Below are positions 9,198 to 18,391 of a stretch of 64,000 bases of DNA, in pieces (the stretch's first letter is position 1; each line of letters opens with the position of its first letter). The DNA comes from JBDTSW01 sp963799815 (lineage in GTDB: Bacteria; Actinomycetota; Thermoleophilia; Solirubrobacterales; 70-9): NCBI GenBank assembly GCA_963799815.1, contig CAWCYG010000007.1, positions 1 to 64,000 of the forward strand, read 5' to 3'. Under the pieces are notes generated by a model. The model was not told where the DNA came from. It searched no databases and saw only the letters and a program-made list of their open reading frames with translations. Both the position numbers and the translations under genes were made by a program.

Positions 9198-10141
9198 AGG
9201 ATCGCGATCGGGTTCAGCGGCGACCCGGTTCCGCCGACGACCCGCAGGGGCGCGGCGACGAAGAGGAACTCCCAGCGCCCGGCGCGCTCGCAGGCCGTCA
9301 CGAGGTCCTCGAACTGCAAGTAGTCGAGCAGGTGGACCCCCATCGCGTTCAGCGTCAACGCGTGGATTGGAAAGCCTATTCCCTCGGTCGTGCTCGGCGC
9401 CGTGTCGTTGTTGCCGTCGGAGCCGAGCGCTGCGATGCGTCGCTCTGCAAGGAACAGCGCCGCGGTGGGGTGGAGGCCGGCCCGAGCGCTATCGGTGTCC
9501 CAGGGCCCCAACTCCGAGAGGCGCCGGACGTGGCCGGTACGGACCAGCAGGATGTCGCCCTCGCCGACCACAACGCCCTGCTCGCGCTCGCAGCCCTCCA
9601 GCTCGTCCGCGAAGATGTGCTCGCCGGGTTCGAGCCACGGGACCCCGCGCAGCCGGGGGACGTCGAGCAGCACGCCTCGGCCGACGAGGCCATCCTTGAG
9701 CACCTCGATCGCATCCACCTTCGCCCCCTTGGCCGTCAGCGAGGCGCTCGGCTTCCCGTTATACAGGGCCCCCTCGAAGGCAACGTGGCAGAAGGCGTCG
9801 ATGTGGCTATGCGAGGGGTTGTGGTAATCGGCGCCGACGTAGTCCTTGGCAAAGCGCAGTGTTCCAGATCCGATGTCGGCGTCGGTGAGCATGGTCATGT
9901 GGTGATCCGCCGGGACCGGGTTGTCGATCCCCAGCGTCGTGTTCAGCGGCACGCTGAGGGTCACGGTCTCACCGCTGCGAACGAGGTCGGCGGCAGCCCT
10001 CACTCTGGCGGGCGTCAGGTAGTTGAGGGTGCCGCGCTCGTCGTCGGCGCCCCAGCGTCCCCAGTTCGAGACCCGGTTGAACAGTGCCCTGAACTCATCG
10101 GCACTCAGCTCGATGCGGCGACTTTCAGCCCCGGTGCTCAT
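9194..10141 (-). CDS. Cyclase-family (kynurenine formamidase-like) metal hydrolase
   Basis: Cytoplasmic metal-dependent hydrolase of the PF04199 cyclase family (arylformamidase, isatin hydrolase and related). The 315-residue product carries the family's metal-binding motif HNPSHSHIDAFCH (H-x3-H-x-D-x3-H pattern) near residue 100 and ends with FVAAPLRVVGGTGSPLNP, the usual C-terminal text of the longer bacterial members. The substrate cannot be deduced: no tryptophan pathway genes are nearby. The start ATG at 10141 is 18 bases after the DUF389 stop, so both are likely cotranscribed. Confidence 0.85.
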   Translation of the reverse strand: MSTGAESRRIELSADEFRALFNRVSNWGRWGADDERGTLNYLTPARVRAAADLVRSGETVTLSVPLNTTLGIDNPVPADHHMTMLTDADIGSGTLRFAKDYVGADYHNPSHSHIDAFCHVAFEGALYNGKPSASLTAKGAKVDAIEVLKDGLVGRGVLLDVPRLRGVPWLEPGEHIFADELEGCEREQGVVVGEGDILLVRTGHVRRLSELGPWDTDSARAGLHPTAALFLAERRIAALGSDGNNDTAPSTTEGIGFPIHALTLNAMGVHLLDYLQFEDLVTACERAGRWEFLFVAAPLRVVGGTGSPLNPIAIL

Positions 10142-10159
10142 GCCATCGCCGCCATCCTC

Positions 10160-11068
10160 TCAGGCGCCTGCGTTCAGGCTGCGCCGCCTGATCGCGCGCC
10201 GGACGAAAGCGCGCTGAGCCAGGAGGGCAGCCGAGGCGCCGAGGATCAGCATTGCCACGTTCGTGCCGAGCACGGCCAGCGCCCCGTCCACGTTGGCCCC
10301 GAGCCCGAGCCCGATGGCGACGCCCAGGTAGGCGGCCGCGGGGATCGTGGTCACCGAGATCGCTACTCCGACGCCCGCGCTGGCGCGTGTCTCGAGTGCG
10401 AGCATGCCGGCGATGCCGGCCGCGAAAGCGACCACAACGGTCTCGTCGTTGACCGTCGTCAGGGTTCCCAGCACGGTCGAGTCGATGTCGAAATCGGACG
10501 GGATCAGATCGAGCCGGTCCTGTGCGAAGGCCAGTATCGCCGCGGCCACGCTCGCAATCGCCAGGCCCACGACGAGCGTGAGCAGTGCTCGGCCCGCCAG
10601 GTGCGGCCGGCGCCCAACCAGCCCGACCCCGACCGCCGTAATGGGGAGGAGGTCAGGGCTCACGGCCATCGCGCCCACAATCAGGATCACGTTGGCCTCG
10701 ATCACCCCGTAGCTGCCGATCACGCCGGCCACGAGCATGAACGCCACGTATCTCGCTATCGGCCGGGCGTTGAGCCAGGCCATGCCGAGCACGTCCTCCC
10801 AGACGAAGGTCGCCTCGGCCGGCGCGCTGGCGGCGCGTCCGACGATCTCCACTCGGGCTAGCGTGATCTCGCCGGCGGGAACGCCGTGCCGGTGCAGGCG
10901 CTCCATGAGCGCGTCGACGTGCCGGGGGCGCACGCTCGCCGCCACGAGAGAGTGCTCGGCCCGGGTGGCGTCGACCAGGCGTACGCGACTAACGCCTTCA
11001 GCCTCGTCGAGCAGCTTCGCGACGGTCGCCATCTCCGCCGACTCGCCGAAGACCTCGAGACTGATCAT
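10160..11068 (-). CDS. DUF389 membrane protein
   Basis: Integral membrane protein of the DUF389 family, function unknown. The first 85 residues form a soluble domain (VFGESAEMATVAKLLDEAEGV..., ACT-like alpha/beta pattern), followed by about six hydrophobic helices (YVAFMLVAGVIGSYGVI, VILIVGAMAVSPDLLPITAV with the conserved GAMAVSPDLLP, ALLTLVVGLAIASVAAAIL). 302 residues, within the family's range. First gene of a minus-strand operon that continues into the cyclase and antiporter; its promoter must lie in the 100-nt gap 11069-11169. Confidence 0.85.
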   Translation of the reverse strand: MISLEVFGESAEMATVAKLLDEAEGVSRVRLVDATRAEHSLVAASVRPRHVDALMERLHRHGVPAGEITLARVEIVGRAASAPAEATFVWEDVLGMAWLNARPIARYVAFMLVAGVIGSYGVIEANVILIVGAMAVSPDLLPITAVGVGLVGRRPHLAGRALLTLVVGLAIASVAAAILAFAQDRLDLIPSDFDIDSTVLGTLTTVNDETVVVAFAAGIAGMLALETRASAGVGVAISVTTIPAAAYLGVAIGLGLGANVDGALAVLGTNVAMLILGASAALLAQRAFVRRAIRRRSLNAGA

Positions 11069-11169
11069 TCGGCGAGCCTAACGCGAGTGGCGATCCGACC
11101 CGCACCCCGAGCGCCTCAAGCTCGCGCTGGGCCCGCCGGCCGGGCAGTGCCGAGTCTGCAGGGGCGTGG

Positions 11170-12118
11170 CTACCCGTCGAGGGCCGTCACGGTGATCGTG
11201 AAGATCGCCTCATGGAGCCCACCGGGTTCGACCAGTGGAAGGTCCGGACCGCCGGCGACGAGGGCGTTCGTGGGTGCCGTCATCGGCTCGAAGGCGACGA
11301 CATCGTCATCGGCGGGGGCGTACACCTGGGCGAAGCGGTATCCGGGACCGACGCAGAGCTCGATTCGCCGACCGCCCCCGGCGAGGACGAACGCCGCGGC
11401 GTCCGCCGGGGCCACGTATTCGTCATCGAAGGTCCTGGTGCCGAGCGGACCACTCTCCACCTCGACCGGCTCCCGTTCGCCGGTCGGAAGCATGCGGTGA
11501 TCGAGCTTTAGACGCTCGCGCACCGGGACGCTCACCTCCCAGTCGGCTCGGTCGACCCCGGGCAGGCGCAGATAGGGGTGATAGCCGAACGAGATCGGCA
11601 CCGCGGTGTCGTCCGACGCGTGGACGACTGTGCGCACGCTGAGGGTCCTACCCGGTCAGGACCGCCTCGAACAGCAGCTCGTGCGAGAACGGGAACGCGG
11701 CCATCAGCTCCTCGTGCCCGCCGAAGTCGAAGCTCGCGGCCAGAACGCCGCCGTCGCCGACCTCGTCATGGCGATCCACCTGCCATCCGCTGGCTGCAGC
11801 CAGCAGCCCATGGATCGGCAGCCCGCCGGGGCCGCGTGCGACCGGCGCCGAACCCGAGTCGAGCACGACTTCCCTGCCGGCGACTGAGAATCGCGCCTGC
11901 GCAACACGATTCGCCCAGGGATGGAGGAGCGGAATCCCCATCGTCGATCGCTCCTCGATATACGTTCGCAGACCTCCGCGCTGGCCCAGCAGCTCCTCTC
12001 CCCGGTGGCGAAGGGAGCACCCGACCATGCCCGCGCTCGGGGCGAAGGCGACCTCGACGCCCTCCTCGGTCGCGAGCGTCAGCGCGGGAACTCCCTCGAC
12101 CATCCGCTCGCCGATCAT
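11170..12118 (-). pseudogene. Aldose 1-epimerase family protein (one frameshift)
   Basis: Interconverts anomers of hexoses (galactose mutarotase-like fold). The N-terminal frame (12118-11648) has MIGERMVEGVPALTLATEEG, PLLHPWANRV and GGLPIHGLLA; the C-terminal frame has ISFGYHPYLRLPG (family His region), VYAPADDDVVAFEPMTAPTNAL. One extra base near 11648-11650 separates them; deleting it yields a continuous 315-residue protein, the normal size, so this is probably a sequencing error rather than a pseudogene. It is divergent from the glucose-6-phosphate dehydrogenase gene, consistent with hexose metabolism. Confidence 0.82.
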
Positions 12119-12199
12119 CGGTGTCCTCGAGTCCGGCTCGGATTACTGGTCGTCACAGGAGGGCTACATCCGACCACGATTCAAGATTAGGATGGCCCA

Positions 12200-13600
12200 A
12201 TGCCACGGAAGGTTGATGCGTCATGCGACGTCTTCGTCATCTTCGGGATCACCGGCGATCTGGCCAAGGTAATGACCTTCCATTCGCTCTACAGGCTCGA
12301 GCGGCGAGGCCTGCTCGAGTGTCCGATCGTGGGCGTCGCGGTCGACGACTGGTCGATCGAGGACCTTCGCGAACACGCCCGGGCCGCGGTCGAGGCTAGT
12401 GGCGAGGAGCTCGAGTCCAAGGTCTTCGACCGGCTGGTCAAGCGCTTCTCCTACATTCAGGGCGACTTCGCGGACGATGGGACGTACGACCGGGTGGCCA
12501 AGGAGATCAAGGACGCGAAGAGCCCGGTCTTCTATCTCGAGATCCCGCCGTCGCTTTTCGGGATGGTCGTCAAGGGGCTCGCCGCCGCCAACCTGACCGC
12601 GGACGCCGCGATCGTGGTGGAGAAGCCTTTCGGGCACGACCTCGATTCGGCCCGCGAGCTCGCCGCGCAGCTACATGAGTACATCGACGAGTCACAGCTC
12701 TACCGCATCGACCACTTCCGAGGGAAGATGGGGTTCGCGGAAATCCTCTATCTGCGGTTCGCCAACACGATGTTCGAGCCCGTCTGGAATCGAAACCACG
12801 TGGAGTGCGTGCAGATCACAATGGCCGAGGACTTCGGGATCGCGGACCGCGGCGGCTTCTACGACCCGGTGGGCGCTCTCCGAGATGTGGTGGTCAACCA
12901 CCTGATGCAGGTGGTCGCGGCTGCCGGGATGGAGCCCCCGGCCGGCCGTTCGGCGCGCGCGCTGAAGGACGCGATCTTCGGGGTGTTCGAGGCGATGCCC
13001 GCCGGTGACCCGGCACAGTATGTCCGCGGACAGCACGAGGGCTATCGCAAGGTCGACGGGGTGGCCAAGGACTCGGTCACCGAGACCTACGCCGCCGCCC
13101 GCTTCGAGATCGACAACTGGCGCTGGGAGGGGGTTCCGTTCTTCATCCGCACCGGAAAGCTGCTCCCCGTGACCCAGACGGAGCTGCGGCTGATTTTCAA
13201 GCACCCGCCGCGACTTGGGTTCGTCGCCGCCGATTCGCGACTGCCGGAGCCCGACCAGCTGGTGATGAAGCTCGACCCCTCGACGGGGATCCGTTTGCTC
13301 ATCGACGCCCAGCGGAGCGATACCCCCGAGCCCGAGCAGATCAATCTCGATATGGAGTTCGCCGAGGAGGGTGGCGAGGGTCCGACCCCCTACGAGGTGC
13401 TCCTCCACGCCGCGATGCAGCGCAACAGCACCCGCTTCACCCGTCAGGACAACGTCGAGCAGGCGTGGCGGATCATGCAACCGCTGCTTGACAATCCGCC
13501 CAAGGTCCACCCCTACGCGCCCGGGTCGTGGGGCCCGAAGGCGGCCGACGAGCTCGTCGCCGACTTCGGTGGCTGGCACGGCCCGTGGATCGCGCCGTGA
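12200..13600 (+). CDS. zwf: Glucose-6-phosphate dehydrogenase
   Basis: Oxidises glucose 6-phosphate to 6-phosphogluconolactone, first step of the oxidative pentose phosphate pathway. Visible motifs: Rossmann loop GITGDLAK (residues 16-23), VVEKPFGHDL, the substrate site RIDHFRGK, the catalytic His region DRGGFYDPVGALRDVVVNHL, and the C-terminal MQRNSTRFTRQDNVEQAW. 466 residues, slightly shorter than the usual 480-510. The normal Arg-Lys after GDLx(K/R) (2'-phosphate contact) reads Val-Met here, so coenzyme preference may be shifted to NAD. No phosphogluconolactonase or gnd gene follows; instead the GH15 gene starts inside its stop codon. Confidence 0.93.
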   Translation: MPRKVDASCDVFVIFGITGDLAKVMTFHSLYRLERRGLLECPIVGVAVDDWSIEDLREHARAAVEASGEELESKVFDRLVKRFSYIQGDFADDGTYDRVAKEIKDAKSPVFYLEIPPSLFGMVVKGLAAANLTADAAIVVEKPFGHDLDSARELAAQLHEYIDESQLYRIDHFRGKMGFAEILYLRFANTMFEPVWNRNHVECVQITMAEDFGIADRGGFYDPVGALRDVVVNHLMQVVAAAGMEPPAGRSARALKDAIFGVFEAMPAGDPAQYVRGQHEGYRKVDGVAKDSVTETYAAARFEIDNWRWEGVPFFIRTGKLLPVTQTELRLIFKHPPRLGFVAADSRLPEPDQLVMKLDPSTGIRLLIDAQRSDTPEPEQINLDMEFAEEGGEGPTPYEVLLHAAMQRNSTRFTRQDNVEQAWRIMQPLLDNPPKVHPYAPGSWGPKAADELVADFGGWHGPWIAP

Positions 13601-15478
13601 CTGAGGCGACCACGCCCCAAAGCGCGGCGGCCCCATCGCCGTTTCCGCCAATCGCCGACTACGGCTTCCTCTCCGACTGCCACACCGGCGCCCTGGTTGC
13701 CCCAGACGGTGGGATCGACTGGCTCTGCGTACCGCGCTTCGACGCGCCGAGCGTGTTCGGCAGCCTGCTCGATCGCCGGGCCGGGGCTTTCCGCTTCGGT
13801 CCGTTCGGGGCCAACCTGCCGACGGCACGCGTCTACGAGCCCGGGACCAACACCCTGGCGACGACATGGCGTACGCGGACCGGCTGGGTGGTCGTTCGCG
13901 ACGCTCTGACGATGGGACCGCGGCGGGGGGAGGACACGGTCACTCCCCATGCGCGCCCGCCGACCGATGAGGACGCCGACCATCTTCTTGTGCGCACCGC
14001 GCTCTGCACCGATGGAAGCGTCGAGATGGAGTTGGTCTGCGAGCCCGCCTTCGACTACGGGGCCGTCGAAGCCGAGTGGTCGTTGGTGGGCGAGGACCGC
14101 CACGCCGCCGATGCCAGCGGCGCCGACGAGCCGATCAGGCTGCAGACGAACATGGAGCTCGGGATCGAGGGTAACGCCGCGCGGGCGCGGCACACCATCC
14201 ACCAGGGCGACCAGATCTACTGCTCGCTGTCGTGGGCCGAGGGCCTTGCCTCGCCGGATGGCATCGATGACGCCAACGCTCGGTTGGCCGCGACCACGCG
14301 GTTCTGGCACGAATGGCTTGCGCGGGCGAGACTGATCGACCACCGCTGGCGGGGGCCGATCCAACGCTCCTCACTCGCGATCAAGGGCCTCACCTACATG
14401 CCTACCGGAGCGACGGTCGCCGCGCTGACGACCTCGCTGCCCGAAACCCCAGGTGGCGAGCGAAACTGGGACTACCGCTACACCTGGATCCGTGACTCCA
14501 CCTTCACCCTGCAGGCGCTCCACTTCCTCAACCTCGACCGAGAGGCCGACGAGTTCATGCAGTTCATCGCCGACCTCGAGCGGAACGACGACGGTGCGCT
14601 GCAGATCATGTACGGGATCGACGGGCGGAGGGACCTGACCGAGTCGACCCGCGATCATCTCTCCGGCTACGCGGGCGCGTCGCCGGTGCGGGTCGGAAAC
14701 GGCGCCTTCGACCAGCGCCAGAACGACGTCTACGGGGCGGCGCTCGACTCGGTCCTGCTGCACACGCGCCGCAGCCAGCGCCTGCCCGGGCGCTTATGGC
14801 CGATCGTCGAATCGCAGGCGAAATGCGCGACGGCTGTCTGGCGCGAGCCCGACCAGGGCATCTGGGAGGCCCGTGGGGAGCCCAAGCAGTACGTCTCATC
14901 GAAGCTGATGTGCTGGGTGGCCCTCGATCGCGCCTCGAAGCTCGCCGAGATCCGGGGGGACAGCGATCTGACCGCGAGCTGGCGGGAAACCGCCGACGAG
15001 ATCGCGGCCGACATCCTCGAGCACGGCGTCAAGGATGGCGTGCTGCGGCAGCACTACGAGACCGAGGCGCTCGACGCATCGACCCTGCTGGCGGCCCTGT
15101 TCCGCTTCCTTCCCCCGAGGACGAGCGCTTGCGAGCGAGCGTCCTCGCGATCGCCGACGGTCTGACTGAGGACGGGTTCGTGCTGCGCTACCGGACCGAC
15201 GAGACGGATGACGGCCTCTCGGGCAAGGAAGGGAGTTTCCTGATCTGCTCCTTCTGGCTTGTCTCCGCCCTGGCGATCGTGGGCGAGCAGCAGCGAGCGC
15301 GCGATCTGATGGAGAAGCTCCTGAGCGTCGCCTCCCCCTCGGCCTCTTCGCCGAGGAGTTCGACACCGACACCGGGAGGCACCTGGGCAATTTTCCGCAG
15401 GCCTTCTCACACCTGGCCTTGATCGAGGCAGCCGCGCGGATCATCCTCAGCGAGCGGCTGGAGGAGTTCGCCCCGTGA
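13597..15478 (+). pseudogene. Glycoside hydrolase family 15 protein (glucoamylase/trehalase type), two frameshifts
   Basis: Cytoplasmic alpha-glucosidase-class enzyme; in actinomycetes several GH15 proteins of this layout are trehalases. GTG at 13597 overlaps the zwf stop (GTGA). N-terminal beta domain opens IADYGFLSDCHTGALV and GGIDWLCVPRFDAPSVFG; the (alpha/alpha)6 domain has WDYRYTWIRDSTFTLQAL and EGSFLICSFWLVSAL. Frames break at C-runs near 15,112-15,120 and 15,335-15,345; repairing each by one base gives about 627 residues ending LEEFAP, the family length. Because both breaks lie in homopolymers I think the gene is intact in the organism. Position suggests feeding free glucose or glucose phosphate to its neighbours. 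Confidence 0.85.
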
Positions 15479-17061
15479 GCGACTACGACGTCATCGTGAT
15501 CGGCAGCGGCGCCGGCGGCGGCACCCTCGTCCATCGTCTCGCTCCCTCGGGCAAGCGGATCCTGCTGCTCGAGCGCGGCGACTGGCTGCCGCGCGAGCCG
15601 CAGAACTGGCAGGTCCGAGACGTCTTCATCGACAACCGCTACATCTCGCCGGACACCTGGTACGACGCCGAGACGGCGAAGGCGTTCCAGCCTCAGGTGC
15701 ACTACTTCGTCGGTGGCGCGACCAAGCTCTACGGTGCGGCGCTCTATCGGCTCCGCAAGGAGGACTTCGGCGAGCTGCGCCATCACGACGGTATCTCACC
15801 GGCCTGGCCGATCTCCTACGACGAGCTCGAGCCCTACTACACGCAGGCGGAGCAGCTCTACCGGGTCCACGGCGCGCGCGGAGAGGACCCAACCGAGCCG
15901 CCGGCGAGCGCGCCATATCCGTTCCCGGCGGTCTCTCACGAGCCCCGCATCCAGCAGCTCGCCGACGATCTCGAGGCGGCGGGCCACCACCCGTTCCACG
16001 CCCCGTGCGGAGTCATGCTCGACGAGGGCAACATGCCCTACAGCGCCTGCGTACGCTGCCCGACCTGCGACGGCTTTCCGTGCCTCGTGCACGCCAAGTC
16101 CGACGCGGAGGTGCTCGCCGTGCGGCCCGCGCTCGAGCAGCGGAACGTCACGCTGCTCACGAACACCGAGGCGGTGGCACTGCGCACGAACCCTGCCGGC
16201 AGCGCCGTGACCGAAGTGGCGGTGGAGCGTGAGGGTGCCCGCGAGACGTACTCCGCCGACCTCGTTGTCGTGTCCTGCGGCGCGGCGAACAGCGCGAAGC
16301 TGCTGCTTCGATCGGCCAACGACAAGCACCCGAACGGACTCGCCAACGGGTCCGACCAGGTCGGGCGCAACTACACCTTCCACAACAGCCAGGCGGTGCT
16401 GGCCCTCTCCAAGGAAGAGAACCCGACGATCTTCCAGAAGACCCTCGGGCTCAACGACTTCTACCTCGGTGCCGACGACTTCGAGTACCCGCTGGGCAAC
16501 ATCCAGATGGTCGGCAAGTCACAGGCCGACATGTACCGGGGCGAGAAGCCGCTCGAGACGAAGCTCGCGCCCACGCGCACGCTCGAGGAGATGGCGCGGC
16601 ACGCGGTCGACTTCTGGCTCTCGACCGAGGACCTGCCCCGTCGCGAGAATCGAGTGACTCTGGACCGCGAGGAAAACATCAGGCTGAGCTACCGGCAGAC
16701 CAACCACGAGCCGGCCAAGCGTCTCTACCACAAGCTCAAGGGGCTCCTGGCGCACACCGGCATGCATCCCGATCACCTGCTCCCGCGGCACGCCTACCTG
16801 AAGACGGAGATCCCGGTGGCCGGCGTCGCCCATCAGGCGGGCACCTGTCGATTCGGCGCCGACCCGGCGACCTCGGCACTCGATACCAACTGTAAGGCGC
16901 ACGAGCTCGACAACCTCTACGTGGTCGACACCAGCTTCTTCCCAAGCATCGGCGCTGTCAACCCGGCGCTGACCGCGATGGCCAACGCGATTCGCGTCGG
17001 CGACCACCTGCTCGAGCGGATGGGAGCGCAGTCCGAGCGCGGGCCCGCCAATGCCGCCTGA
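15475..17061 (+). CDS. GMC-family FAD oxidoreductase
   Basis: Flavoprotein oxidising a primary alcohol, sugar or polyol. The FAD-binding GSGAGGG motif is at residues 11-17, with a second GMC signature region FVGGATKLYGAAL. The C-terminal catalytic His/Asn part reads VAHQAGTCRFG and NPALTAMANA. 528 residues, no signal peptide. A four-Cys cluster, C192-x2-C195-x2-C198-x4-C203, sits in the substrate domain, resembling a metal or Fe-S site. The start overlaps the GH15 stop by four bases and the NDH-2 gene starts inside its 3' end, so electrons taken from a sugar may be intended for the quinone pool; substrate unknown. Confidence 0.88.
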   Translation: MSDYDVIVIGSGAGGGTLVHRLAPSGKRILLLERGDWLPREPQNWQVRDVFIDNRYISPDTWYDAETAKAFQPQVHYFVGGATKLYGAALYRLRKEDFGELRHHDGISPAWPISYDELEPYYTQAEQLYRVHGARGEDPTEPPASAPYPFPAVSHEPRIQQLADDLEAAGHHPFHAPCGVMLDEGNMPYSACVRCPTCDGFPCLVHAKSDAEVLAVRPALEQRNVTLLTNTEAVALRTNPAGSAVTEVAVEREGARETYSADLVVVSCGAANSAKLLLRSANDKHPNGLANGSDQVGRNYTFHNSQAVLALSKEENPTIFQKTLGLNDFYLGADDFEYPLGNIQMVGKSQADMYRGEKPLETKLAPTRTLEEMARHAVDFWLSTEDLPRRENRVTLDREENIRLSYRQTNHEPAKRLYHKLKGLLAHTGMHPDHLLPRHAYLKTEIPVAGVAHQAGTCRFGADPATSALDTNCKAHELDNLYVVDTSFFPSIGAVNPALTAMANAIRVGDHLLERMGAQSERGPANAA

Positions 17062-18391
17062 CACCGCTGCTGGGCGCCGCAGGGTCGTGATCGTCGGAGG
17101 CGGTTTCGGCGGGCTCACGGCCGCCAAGGACCTGCGGCGTGCCGACGTGGAGGTGACGCTCGTCGATCGGAAGAGCCACCATCTCTTTCAGCCGCTGCTC
17201 TACCAGGCCGCGGCCGGCGAGCTCTCCGAAGGTCAGATCTCAGCCCCGATCCGAGTCCTGCTGAAGCGACAGCGGAACGTGCGTGTGCTGATGGCCGAGG
17301 CCACCGATGTCGACGCTGAGAACCGTAGGCTGGGCCTCGACACCGGGGAGTCGCTCGAATACGACAGCCTGCTGATCGCCTGTGGCGCTGAGACGTCGTA
17401 CTTCGGACATGACGAATGGAAGACCGTCTCCTTCGGCCTCAAGACCCTGGCGGATGTCGTCCGCCTGCGCGGGCGGATCTTCGGGGCCTTCGAGGAGGCC
17501 GAGCGCGCCACCGACGGGGCCGTCCGTGACAGATGGCTCACCTTCGTCGTCGTCGGCGGGGGCCCGACCGGGGTCGAGATGAGCGGCATGCTGGCAATCC
17601 TCGCGCAAGACCTCAAGCACGACTTCTCGCGAATCGACCCGACGAGCACGCGCGTCATCCTCGTCGATGCGGGCGAACGCGTCGTCCCGGCGTTCAGCGA
17701 GAAGCTCTCGGCCAAGGCCAGGCAGGAGCTCGAGGCGCTCGGGGTGACCGTGCTCGAAGGTCTGCTTGCGACGGGTATCGACGCCGGCGGATTGACGGCA
17801 AAGCACGGCGAGACCGAGGAGCGAATCGCCGCCGGGACCGTGATCTGGGCCGCTGGGGTCCGGGCGGCCGGGCTGACGGAGGTCGTGGCAGCGGCGACGG
17901 GGGCGAGCACCGATCGCGCCGGCCGGCTCGAAGTCGGTCCGGACTGCGCGATCCCGGGCTACCCGGAGATCTCCGCGATCGGAGACATGGCGAGCCATCC
18001 GAGCGACGACGGGAAGCCCATGCCCGGGCTCGCCACCGTTGCGATCCAGCAGGCGCGCCACGTGGCGAAGGCGATCCGGGCCGGCCAGCCCGGAGCATCG
18101 ACCCCCTTCCGCTACTTCGACAAGGGTGCGCTGGCGGTGGTCGGCCGCGGCAAGGCGGTCTGCGCGGTGAGAGGGCGCGAGGTCTGGGGGCGCCCCGCGT
18201 TCTACATGTACCTCAGCGTGCACTTTTTCTACCTGAGCGGTGTGCTGGGCAACCGACTCGGCGTTCTCAGCGCCTGGATCGGAGCGCGGCTCGGTGTGCT
18301 GGAGAACCGAGTGATCGAGGGTCGGCTGCCCGCGGGCGAATGGCCGGACGCTGAGACTGAAACGACGGGATGGCGGACGCCGGCTCCCTAG
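17051..18391 (+). CDS. ndh: Type II NADH:quinone oxidoreductase
   Basis: Single-subunit non-proton-pumping NADH dehydrogenase at the inner face of the membrane. FAD motif VVIVGGGFGGLTAAKDL (residues 12-28), NADH motif VVVGGGPTGVEMSGML (about 171-186), second FAD motif ISAIGDMAS, quinone-site helix ATVAIQQARHVAKAI, and an amphipathic/hydrophobic C-terminal region (FYMYLSVHFFYLSGVLGNRLG) for membrane attachment. 446 residues, typical. ATG lies ten bases inside the GMC gene and the cydA start lies inside its own 3' end, so it is cotranscribed with a terminal oxidase. Confidence 0.93.
   Translation: MPPDTAAGRRRVVIVGGGFGGLTAAKDLRRADVEVTLVDRKSHHLFQPLLYQAAAGELSEGQISAPIRVLLKRQRNVRVLMAEATDVDAENRRLGLDTGESLEYDSLLIACGAETSYFGHDEWKTVSFGLKTLADVVRLRGRIFGAFEEAERATDGAVRDRWLTFVVVGGGPTGVEMSGMLAILAQDLKHDFSRIDPTSTRVILVDAGERVVPAFSEKLSAKARQELEALGVTVLEGLLATGIDAGGLTAKHGETEERIAAGTVIWAAGVRAAGLTEVVAAATGASTDRAGRLEVGPDCAIPGYPEISAIGDMASHPSDDGKPMPGLATVAIQQARHVAKAIRAGQPGASTPFRYFDKGALAVVGRGKAVCAVRGREVWGRPAFYMYLSVHFFYLSGVLGNRLGVLSAWIGARLGVLENRVIEGRLPAGEWPDAETETTGWRTPAP

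Noticed and set aside
9020..10861. A 613-codon plus-strand open frame across the cyclase and DUF389 genes
   Set aside because: Antisense shadow; no family motif, while both minus-strand genes are clear.
12692..13867. Long minus-strand frame opposite zwf
   Set aside because: Antisense shadow of a confident gene.
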